The translations under genes and the position numbers were made by a program. A stretch of 64,000 nucleotides of DNA from Nilaparvata lugens. Lineage: Eukaryota > Arthropoda > Insecta > Hemiptera > Delphacidae. The stretch's first letter is position 1. Each line of letters begins with the position of its first letter. The notes beneath the pieces are model-generated. The model made no database searches and had not been told where the DNA came from. It saw only the letters and a list, made by a program, of their open reading frames with translations. Location: positions 22,722,929 to 22,786,928 of the forward strand of contig NC_052516.1 of assembly GCF_014356525.2 (NCBI RefSeq), written 5' to 3'. Positions 25,948 to 38,500 of this stretch are shown piece after piece.

Positions 25948-27530
25948 AGTGTATGTGCGTCTGTGTGCACGATATCTCATTTCCCAACGGAATGACTTGA
26001 AAGTTTGATTTTAGATTCCTAATTATCAGGCTTCAGATACAATTCAAACAAAAAATTCAAGTGGAAAAGATTGAGCATGAAAATCTCTACAATTAATGTT
26101 TTGTAACATTTTTACCTAAAATTAAAAATAAGCTCGAAATTCGAGAAAATGTGATTATCCAATTGCGAACTGTTGGCAACTGTTGATTCTATTAAATGAT
26201 TCACTATGAAGAGATAGCACACCTCGTGTGTCTTCAGCGTTATTGCCCTGTCACCAGCTGGCTCAAATCTTTGAATAGTAGACTTGAGATGCGCGGGAAC
26301 ACTAGCGTCAGGTGATCAATTTCCATAACGGCAAGGAAAGTTGTGTGAGTGCGCCACACCAGATTTTTTCCTTTCATATTATCCTTGAAATGCAAAATTT
26401 TCAAAAACCTTGTACATACGTCGACGCGCAATTAAAAAAGGAACATACCTGTCAAATTTCATGAATATCTATTACCGCGTTTCGCCGTAAATGCGCAACA
26501 TATAAACATACAAACATTTAAACATCAAGAGAAATGCTAAACCGTCGACTTGAATCTTAGACCTCACTTCGCTCGGTCAACTAGAAAGACCCTATAAAAA
26601 GACTTGTCCAGACATCCACATTACTGTAATACATAGCTGTTTCTTAAGAATTAAATTCCTTATTAAAATAAAGGTTTAAAAAAAACAATATCCACTTATA
26701 TTGTAACTTGATAGGTATAGTGGGTGAGGTCCATGTTATAATGACAGTGGAGAAAGATAGGAGAACAACGTTGCCGAACCTCTGTCTTGTCAATGCCTTC
26801 TACATAGGCCTATGGTAGGTGATAGAGGTTTATTGATGTAATATAACTATTCATTTTCTTTTAAAATAATCAATTATATTTTATAAAGCAATACATTTTT
26901 TAAAAATAATTTTATAATGAATTTACATAATTAAGATGAAATATTTTGCCAATTAATATTCTATATTGTTAAAAGACGATCTGGCCACAGAGCAAAAAGC
27001 GAGAAAGAGATGACGCTTTCCACTTTGTTGAATGATAGACAAGGATAGCAATACCATTGCTAATCAAACACTGCTATTATAACGAGGACCTCACTATAGT
27101 AATATGAGACTACCAGACAAATAATATAATAATAATATTACTTTCAATGAACTTTTGACAGCCTCTTTGACCAGATAATATTGTATGTAAGATTGATTAT
27201 TTATGTATTGCAATGTAATTTGATGTTACATTCTATACTTTCTGCTCTTGACAACGGTTTTAATTGAGATGAGTCAGCAAAATTCTTTGATCGCTCTACT
27301 ACTATTGGACTATAGCCTACTCCTACATACATAATATAGTGCACAATGAAAAACTCCATATTAATGACATAGCACAGCAGTTACTGTTGCAACAAGGATG
27401 GGGAATGAGTAATTGTTTGAAAAGTTAATAGTGAATTTATTTCTTTTGTAGAAATAGCAGACAGGAAGTTCCTAGAAAATAATTTGTTCCAACTATTCTT
27501 GTTGACAGATGATTACTATTTTCTTCTTCG

Positions 27531-27577
<47 letters not shown>

Positions 27578-27590
27578 TTCTCTTCTTCTT

Positions 27591-27621
<31 letters not shown>

Positions 27622-27633
27622 TTATTATTATTA

Positions 27634-27666
<33 letters not shown>

Positions 27667-30600
27667 CATCATTATTATTATTCTTTTTCTTCTTCCTTCT
27701 AATGAATTCTTCATCCTCATTCCTTCATTATTCTTCCACTTCACCACATTCCTCTTCTTATATCTATTCCTCCTCCCACTCCTCCTCCTCCTCCTCCTCC
27801 TCCTCCTCCTCCTCATACTCCACCTGCCACACCTCTTCCTCCACCACATCCTACTCAATCATCACCTAATCATCCTACTCCTCCTCCTCCTCCTACTCCT
27901 CCTCCTCATACTCCACCTGTCACACCTCTTCTTCCACCACATCCTACTCAATCATCACCTAATCATCCTACTCCTCCTCCTTCTTCTTCTTCTCCTCCTT
28001 CTCCAACTCCACTTCCTCTTAAATTAATTTCTTTTCTATCATTATCGTTTAGAAAAATAATAACCACAGTTGAACTTTAGCACACTTTCACCACTTCAAC
28101 GATTTCAAACTATAGCCTACAATATCATTAAATTTCACACGGTGGCATTTCTGTAGTCTTCTGACATCATTAACTGTGATTTTTGTTTGTGTAATGTGTT
28201 CTTTTCCTCAGTAATTTATCACTTTTCTCTCTCTCTGTCTCACATAATTATCACCCTCTCATTCACTCCTCATGTAGTGTTGTTTGGTCTCTCATAATCT
28301 CAATTCTTTTGCTCCTATTTATCTAATACCACATTATAAAATTCGAATGTTGCGATCTTGTATTGTACATGATCTTGTATTAATAAATTGAATGAGACCG
28401 TGAAAAAAGAGCGTGAATATTAGAAAAAAAAGAAACAGGTCATATAGAAACATATACATGTTAGTAAATAATTCGACCAAGATTGAGTATTTGTTGGTTA
28501 TTAACAATCAAATACCAATGATTGGATATATCATAGATATATCACTAGACCAGATGAATCTTCTATTATTTAATATTTGAAAAAAATGGCTTATACATGT
28601 ACTGGATAGGAAATTCACGAATGACGTATCATCACATCTTCATGATTTTAGTTGACCAGATTTTCAGTTTGATTAAGTTTATAATGAGACCCTTGAGAAA
28701 CATGGGCTAGTTATAAATATTTCTGTTTAATGGGGGTCATAGAATGAAAGTCAATATTAAGGATATGTATTACTATATCGTGTAGCCTATTTATTGGAAA
28801 ATGTAATTGTTTCCAATAAACACGCTAAATGAACTCATATAATAAATTAATAAATAAATTTTATTGTCATAAACCAACATTGGTGATTGACAAAGTCACA
28901 CAGTAAACAAAATATAGAACACAAAATACATTCATTCAGGTACTATCAAAGAATTCGTTCAAACAATAAAACGGTCTTTCAACGAGCCAATTAAATAGTA
29001 ATTTCTTGGAATGAACAATGTTAGCACAACATTTGATCTCTGTAGGTAACTTATTATAGATTCTTAGACCTATGCTGTCAATGCTTCATGCTTGTAGAGA
29101 GACGTTGATATGGTAGATCAATTTGATGTTTATACCTTGTATCATGAGCATGAATTTTGCATCTTCTCTTCAAATTAGGTAGGTTTTCCATTGTATAAAG
29201 AGTTACATTGTAGATATACAAATTTATGACTGTCAATAGTATAAGTTTCTTAGAAAGAGGTCGACAGTGGCTCAGATAGTCTGCACCTGACAAAACCCTG
29301 ACTGCTTTCTTTGCAATAATAATACTTTGCTCATGTGGCTGCTCTTCCCATATATTAAAATACCATAGGCAATTATGCTTTGAAAAAAGGCAAAGTATGA
29401 GTTCCTGAGATATTGTTCTGGAACTAAAGTTTTCAATTGTCTCAGTAAATAAATAACTCTAGCTAGCCTATCAGTAATGAAATTTATGTGGGGTTCCCAA
29501 GTCATCTTGGGATCAAACATTAATCGAAGGAACTTGATACTATTGCTGTTGTTTGGTGTGTGATCTCTCTGGCTAAATGTCAGAAAGTGAGTTTTGTCCT
29601 CATTTTTGAAGCCATTCGCTCTGAACCATTTGGAAGCTTCTATTAACGTATTAGCTGTCATATTCTTTAATGTGTGTGCATCTGAGTGAGAAAGAAGAAA
29701 AGTGGTTTCATCAGCGTACAACACCTAATAAATTCAAGCACCTATTTATTCACCAATATCATTTCTGTTTGGATTACCATCTGCTTTATCTTATTCAACT
29801 ATAGTGAGGTCCACATTATAATGGCAGTGTACGATTGACAATACTGTTGCTGTCCTTTTCTATCATATAACAAAACAGATAGCACTATCTCTCTCTCGCT
29901 TTGCAATGTTGTCTATTTGCCAGAATATTTTATATTTACTTTTGACAGTGACTGTACAAAACTGAACAAAAAATTCTCAGCCGCTATTTTTTCTTCATTT
30001 TATCAAAATACTCGAGTACACAAGTCGTATAATTGATTTAAAATGTATTTTTGAAACGATGAAATAATTTTCATCGTGAATAAACATTACCGTATGAGAA
30101 ACACAAATTGAAATACCTGAAATGGCATTTTAAAGTTGATAACTAACCATCCTATACTTCATCCATGCTTCAGTTAGTCTACCCGTATAGGTTAGACCTA
30201 CTCGTAGCCTACCTGTATAAATAATATTGAAAAGTTATTTCAGAATTAATCCATTGGAATTACTCATTTCTAAATAGAATTTCTATTTTTCTATTATTTT
30301 AAAAAGGAATTGGAATAGGATACCTACCAAATAACTCAATTTCTGTTGTTTTGAAATTCAGATCGTTGTATCACACACAGCTTTTTAAATTAGCCGCCAT
30401 TTCAGGTTTGTATAAAATAAAAATCTGATCTCAGTTATGAAGCAAATTTTTGAATCAAATTATGAAAAAAAATATTTTCTTGATTAATTTGACATTAAAT
30501 TGATTATTTTATCAAGGAAATGATAATTATTATTGGATTAAATTTAATGGGATGAATTGAGTAACAGCTGTGTACAGTCAGTGGCAAAATGGAGAGAATT

Positions 30601-33600
30601 GGCAACGTTTTTCTCCTATCTTTCCTTTACTGCCATTATAACGTGGACCTCACTATAGCAGACTGCAAGTAAAGCTATGAATGAGGTAGATTATATAGTT
30701 GAGTCTACAGATTGTTGGTGAGTTGGTAAATATAGATATAGTAGTTATTGCAAGATTCTCTGCAAACTGTGTGGTGTGCAATGATATGATATTCCATAAG
30801 TAATGCTGACAATTTGAAATGAAACTCACTTTAGGATGAACTCTACTCTATGGACAATAGTAGCCTATCATCAGCCTTGCATAATCTCCACTATAAGCTT
30901 CTCTCCAAAATAACATCTTGTTGAGTCATCTTTTGCAATTGGAATAATTCATCTCATAACTGGGTAAGTAGTTAACCATTCCCTTATTGGAATACAGTTA
31001 TCTTATGTTGTTAAACAGTCAACTTTTTACTGTTTGTTGTGAAGTTTTTAGGTAATAAATTATTATTTCAAATCAAAATTACATGAAAATGTTCAATGGT
31101 TACAACAGGAATTAGTATTGGTTGAAATTGTTGAAATATCCTCAGCTTATGTTGTACTGTTTGTTGTGAATTTTTCCTATGATTGAAACAATTGAAGGGC
31201 GCAGGGGAAAAACGAACAATATTCTCAGCTTAGAAGGAGAATGAGAAGGAAAAACAGAATAAGAAGAAGAAGAAGAAGAAGAAGAAGAAAAAGAAGAAGA
31301 AGAAGAAGAAGAAGAAGAAGGAGAAGAAGAAGAAGAAGAAGAAGAAGGAGAAGAAGAAGAAGAAGGAGAAGAAGAAGAAGGAGAAGAAGAAGAAGAAGAA
31401 GAAGAAGAAAAACGATTTTGTGATTTTGATCGTTTTCCCCTTTGCCCTTCAATTTTTAATAGGTCTACAAATTACATGGGAAATGCTTAATAGGTACAAT
31501 AGGAATCAGTAATGATTCAAAATTAAAATCAATTTTTCAATTTCAATTCCAATTGATACTGACTCCTACTGTAGCTAGCCAATTTATATTTCTCATTTCC
31601 AGTAACAAGACCTACTGATCTTTTGTTTGGTTGCACCTTGGATTTAGATTTAACCGTGGTTTAGTGACGTTATTGTAAAGTAGTCCAGTCATTGGTTCTC
31701 ATTGCATTGATTACGTTAAATGAAGTTGACTATGAATGAACTTTAATAACTTAATATCTGGGACCGAGTTTCACTCTGAAGTACAAAAGCATGAAAAATG
31801 TATTACGGAAGAAAACATTATAATAACATTCATACAGAAATGTTCTATCTAATCACAGTAAATTGAGATTAATTCCCAAAGGGAAGGCAAAAATTTCCCT
31901 CACAAAGGCCCAGTTGCACAAAAGCCGGTTAGATTTTAATCCTGATTTACTTCTCGTGAACCAAATCAGAGAAGACCATTTCAAAAAGATGAATCTACTG
32001 GAATTAATCAGGATTGAAAATAGCCCGGCTTTTTCGCAACCGGCACCAAGTACCTGATTGAATGATTACAAAAGTTCTACAGCTGAGTCATAATTTTGAC
32101 ACAGTTCACCACACATGAACTCGCTCACTCACTTCCATCACCAACAGGCGATGAAATAATTATTATCAGCTGTTTTTCCAAGGATGATTAATAATTATCC
32201 TTTTAATGTCATTCAGCGAGTTTTCCAAGGGATGAGACCTAGTTCAATCGAATCTTTATATTATAAACCTATTATGTTCTGAATTTCGTGAGAATCGTTA
32301 GAGCCGTTTTCGAGATCTGGTGATGTACAAACATATAAACATCTAAACATCCAAACATCTAAACATAAAAACAGAAATTGCTAGTTCAATAGTATAGGAT
32401 TAGAATGAACTCAATAGCGGTTAAATTGATGCAAGGGATTGCAAATTCAACAGCTGCATTTACAACGGGGAATAAAATGTAGGCCTATGGTTGGTTATTT
32501 GGCTAAAATCCCTCATGAGACATGAACTACTGATCCATGGCTTCCCACTAATTTGGTGATATGATAAAAAATAAATAGAAATTGAAATTCATTTGCCAAG
32601 GGGAAATAGTTACAAACATCATGAATACAAAACAAGAGATTCAATACAAGTACTAGAGTTTTCTGTACGTTCTGACTTTTGAATCTTTCAATTTTAAATA
32701 TAGTTCTAGAATATAATTATTTTAAATAAAATAAATAATTATTTCGAATCTTCCATACTTCACGAACATCGATAATTCTTTCTAGAGTGTTCAACAAATA
32801 TGGAGTATCAGAGACTACTATTAGCACATAAAGCTCACACGTTATTTTCAGAAGTGCAAAACATTTTCCCATCCAATGAAATCGCTTCCCGCGCTTTTAA
32901 TGATCTTCCAGCGATTTCCCAACTTCAAATTAGTGTGAACTCTCACACAACTTTGTCTCTCATTCCACTCTCTCTCATTCTCTCTTTCTCTCTCAATCGC
33001 AAAGCTCTTTCAAAGTACTCAATCAATCAATCACTCACTCTTTCTCTCTCTCTCCTTCTCTCTCTCTGTTCCTCTCACACTCTCTCACTCAGTTCTCAGT
33101 TCCTCTCACACTCTCAGTTAGTGGGGAGGATATTTTTAATATTCTTTCCGAAGAATGGACATTGATATGTCCAAAGCTCCGCCAATTTATGTGGATGCAT
33201 AACAATATAATTAATTATCTATAGTTATTATATTACAAATTACTTTTCATATCACATACTTTCAATAATTATTTTCTTAGTCTATGTCATGTAAATTCAT
33301 CTATAATTTTTCTGTATTGTTAGCTATTGTATATAAGTGTATAAGCCAGTATATATTGTAATCTACATAAATAAAGTACTCAATCAATCAATCAATCAAT
33401 CAATCTCTCTCAATCACAAAGCTCTTTCAAAGTACTCAATCAATCAATCTCTCACTCATTCTCTCTCTCTCCTTCACTCTCTCTCTGTTTCTCTCACTCA
33501 TCCTCACATCTTTAATATATCTCCTAATCGATACTCTTCTCTGAATCTATCATAATATCTCCATCATTCTTTCAATATTTTCATTAGGTGCTTCAATATA

Positions 33601-35525
33601 TTTCTCTCTCTCTTCATCCATCTTTCTCTTACCCTCTTAATTCTCTGACATTATTTTACCCTCCTCTCTCACTCCATTTCTTTCTCTCTTTCTCCAATCT
33701 AATAGAATCGTTTTCTCTCTTTATCTTTTCGCTTTACTCTTTCCATCTCTCTGACATCATTCTATTCTTCTTACGCTCTCTCATTTTCACACACTCTCTC
33801 TCTCACCCTCTATCTATCTCTCTCTCTCTCACTCCCTCTCTCTCTCTCTCTACCAGCAGTTAATTACTTGACGTTAAAAACGTCGGTAATTACTGTTGAT
33901 CAACGCTCTTTACGTTTACGTTAGCGTGACGGTGGTACGTTACTTGCTTCTGTAATTGCTACTAAACTGGCATTGCGCATGCTCAGTAGAGGTAACATGT
34001 AGTTTTCAGAATGTGTTACGTTTTACGGGACGCTGGAAGACTGAACGTAACCTCAATGGAACACACATTTATGTATTTAGTTTATTTTCAGTTCATGGGA
34101 ATAAAATGTGTTTTCAAGTAAGATGAGTTGTGTAATCGATAAACTGTAGAATTGGATTTGAGTGAGTGATTGTAATTAGAATTAGAAGAAAAAATGTCAA
34201 ATCCAATGCTATTAAGAACTAGAGGAGACAGTTCAGTTTCACTCCAGTTTCAGTCAGTTTTACGGTGCTTGGGGAAACTTAGGTAAGGTTGAAGTGTGAC
34301 TGGTGTGAGCAGAGCGGTTTGTGATAATTACAGACTTCACCTATTTAGTTTGTACAGTGATGTCTTCATTGTTGAATTTGCCAAGAATTTAGAGAGAGAT
34401 TGATTGAGTACTTTATTTATGTAGATTACAATATATACTGGCTCATACACTTATATACAATAGCTTACAATACAGCAAAATTATAGATGAATTTACATAA
34501 TATAGATTAAGAAAATAATTATTGAACTGTATATGATATGAAAAATTAATTTGTAATATAATAACTATAGATAATTATATTGTTATGCATCTACATAAAT
34601 TGGCGGAGCTTTGAACATATCAATGTCCATTCTTCGGAAAGAATATTAAAAATATCCTCCCCACTAACTCTCTACCAAAATCTCATCCTCAGAGAAAGAG
34701 ATAGAGGGAGAGAAAGAGAAGCAAATTTGTGTGGGAGAGAAGAGAAATAAGTAATGGATAAGGATGAATGAATAATGGACAAATGATAACACAATGGTAT
34801 GAATTCAAGAAATGGTAACAAAACGGTATGATTACAAGAGATACAGTAGCATGAAAAATCTGGTGTGGCGCACTCACACAAATTTCCTTGCTGTTATGAA
34901 AATTGATCACCTGACGCTAGTGTGCACGCGCGTCTAAAGTCTACTTATAAACAAAGATCTGAGCCAGCTGGTGACGGACAATAACGCTGGAGACATACGA
35001 GGTCTGCTATCTCTTCATAGTGAATCAATTAATAGAATCAACAGTTGTCAAAAGTTTGCAATTGAAATAATAACATTTTCTGGAATTTCGTGCTTATTTT
35101 CAATTTTAGGTGAAAATGTTACTGAACATTAATTGTAGAGATTTTCATGCTTAATCTTTTCCACTCAAAATTTTTTGTTTGAATTGTATCTGAAGCCTGA
35201 TAATTGGGAATCTAAAATCGAATTTTGCATAGATGGGGCGAAGCTCCTGAAATTTTTACAGATATGAGACTTGTGGCAGTTGATAGAGCTTTTCAATTAC
35301 TATTTTTGGTATAAATTTAATCGAAATCGTTGGAGCCATTTTTGAGAAAATCGCGAAAAACCCTGTTTTTGACAACATTTTCGCCATTTCAGCAGCCATC
35401 TTGGATTGCATTTGATCGAAATTGTTCGTGTCGGATCCTTATAGGGGAAGGACCTTAAGTTACGAATTTCAAGTCATTCTGTTAATTGGGAGAGGAGATA
35501 TCGTGTACACAGACGCACATACACT

Positions 35526-35590
<65 letters not shown>

Positions 35591-38500
35591 ACCAATACCC
35601 AAAAACCACTTTTTTGGACTCAGGGGACCTTGAAACGTATAGAAATTCAGAAATTGGGGTACCTTAATTTTTTTCGGAAAGCAATACTTTCCTTACCTAT
35701 GGTAATAGGACAAGGAATGTAAAAATGATGAGAATGGTTTCAAGAACACTCAAGCAGAGAGAAATAACGCGGTGTAAAAGCTAGGAAAAGGAGAAGACGG
35801 AAAAGATTAGTGAGATGACAATTGGAAAGGATGAGAGAGAAAAGTAGAGGCAGAGGGGAATGAATAACAGTTGAGGAATGGGGAAAATAAATCTCTCTGA
35901 AGAAAGAAAATGACCAATGAAAACAGATACTGCTAGTTGAAGATGATAATGAAATAAAGAAGATGTTTTTATGAAATTTCACCTTTTTATGTGGGATAAA
36001 CAAATAGTACATTAAGATCCGATAAAAACTGAATAGGGAACACATATGAGAGGGATAAAATAAATAGTTATCCTTCAATAGGTAGCCAGTAGGAATCTTT
36101 ATCCAGAATGATCTGAATCAAACGAAGGCGAGAGGAATGACAGAGAAAAATAGAATGGGAGAAGAATGATAAGATAAGATATTTATTGACAATTGTTACT
36201 AGGCTCTTGCCTATGGTAACATTTACAAAAATTGACATAATAAAATTAAATTAAACTTAAGAAATAAATAATTATTTTCAGTTATGCATTAGTATTAATA
36301 ATTACAAATATTGAAGAAAATAATATTGTACATATTGAGCCATCAACATCAACTAAATTATTATCACATTAGCAAGTTGTTATTTGCATCCATGTGGAGT
36401 GAAACTTATCATGAAAGTATACCATGAAAAATTTAAGTTCATAATAAAATACAATAGAGGGAAGATGAAATAGGTGATAGATAAACTATGAAGGTGGTCC
36501 CATTACAAAACATTGTGATCAGACTTTTAATAAAAAAGAGAAGTAATAATGAAACTGTGCATGAAATAGGAGCAATGAAATGAGAGCGTGAATGCACCAA
36601 ACCCTGCCAATCATAATGACCTTATGCTAATGTATCATTTATTAATGACGACAGAAGCCTCGATTTGAAAAAATAGAAGGTTGGTGAGAAAATCAACTCA
36701 GGTGATAGATTGTTCCACAGTCGGGACGCTACTACAGTAAAAGAGGAGTTGTACGAATGGAGTGATGAAGAAAACGAACACGAAGAGGATATTTTTTGAC
36801 GTCCAATAATCCTATGTGTTGTCTCAATTTGGACAGTTGACTTTCCAATCAGAAAACAATTTCATCGAATAAATTACTTCTAAAGACGTCAGAGACTTTA
36901 TCACTTTATATCATAGAAGGTACCAGGGAGATTCACTTAAAACTGTTGGCATTGGTAGGTTAGGGAGCTACTGTATTTAAATGTTATCTAAAAGCATAGA
37001 ACAAAACAATGGCCCATATGAATAAAGTTGAGCATTTGCTCATACTTATAAAATATGGAGCATTTGCTTCATTTTCTATGAATAAACGTGAGCAAAACCT
37101 TTTGCTAATGCTCATCAAAAAAATAGTTTGAGCATTTGCTCAAAAGTAAAAGCTTTTGCTCAAAATTGTATGAATAAACTAGAGCATTTGCTCAACTTTT
37201 GAAGCAAATGCTTCAAAAAAGGTGAGTCTAGTCTAGAGCAGCTTATCACCTTTTGCTCATAGTAAAATGACTCAACTAATTCGTATGAGGAAGAGGAAAC
37301 TATACCAGATACTATCACAACCAATAGTGTAGAACTATAAAACTCTTTTTAGATTCAACCATGATATATATCACCATTATTCCTACAAAAGAATAAATAT
37401 AAAAGCTACCTGTTATAAAGATAGCTATCACAAAATAGAATATGAGAGTGTATATTATTTAAGAATATGAGAGTGTAGACGATTATAAGAAGGCTATTGA
37501 TATTATAAGAATATGCTGAAGATTATTATAGAGATGAAATTTTTTCACGCTATTATTTCAAAATTCTAAACTCAACTAACCTAAAACTGTATTCATAAAA
37601 AATAGAAAACAGAGCAGACTACGCAAACACAAGCAGTGCCCCCTGTTTGCATATTTAGCGCTTCCGTGAGCTATAAATACAAATTAAGGCTACAAAAGCG
37701 AATCAGGTGATGAAAAATCTTTAAAATACGTGAGCATTTGCTCCAGAGTTCAGGAGCATAAGGTAAGAGTATAAGGTAAAGCTTATTCATATCAAAATGA
37801 GCAATGCTTTTGCTTCTACCTTTTGCTCATGAGCAAAACCTTATGCTCAATGCATTAAATGCATCAATGCCCAATTGCTCATGAGCATTTGTTCTGGTTT
37901 TATTCATATGGGCCAATAATTCAAGTCTGAGTTTATGATAAGTATAAGTTTTCTCTGCTACAAGTTATAAGTATAAGAAATACTGACACTTCAACATGGA
38001 CCTCTCTACGTAGTTAATGACATACTAACACACTCACACAATTCACATACACACACATACACCAATAACCACATACTCGCGTTCACTAATTACTCTGAAA
38101 TTAAACTCATGAATGTGTGCTACTGAAATCACACAATTACCATTCAATTTGTGTGCGCCGCTGAATTGATGTCAGCTAATTGTTTCTGTAATTTTAAATT
38201 GTTTTGTAATTGTCGCAATTTATCTGATGGGAACGTGAGAGTATAGACTAATTAAGACTTGAATAGGCTTGAGACGGTGATGAGAGACATTCAAGTTCTA
38301 TCAAACATGACTGAATGTTAACATTATTTTAATTTTTAAATAATTATTATTAAACGAAAATCCCAATTAAATGCTGTGAATCGCCCCGAAGACTTCAGTT
38401 ACTGCAAATATTGACAACCGTGTAAACAGCTATAGTGTGGCCCACGTTATAATGGCAGTGAAGAAAGATAGGAGAAAAACGTTGCTGATCCTTTGTCTTG

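Larger units (their letters stand above)
25066..27291. repeat. Segmental duplication, copy 2, split by an insertion
   Basis: Two halves (25066-25527 and 26585-27291) are collinear with 23200-24370. Between them is a 1,057-bp insertion flanked by ACTAG on both sides. Confidence 0.9.

Noticed and set aside
27509..28027. 172-codon Leu/Ile/Phe-rich frame
   Set aside because: Translation of CTT/ATT/CTC repeats.
31863..32057. 64-codon plus frame
   Set aside because: It lies entirely within family G and its embedded MITE A; a chance frame.
32800..33863. Ser/Leu-rich plus frames of 72-121 codons
   Set aside because: Driven by CT and (AATC)n repeats; no domain.
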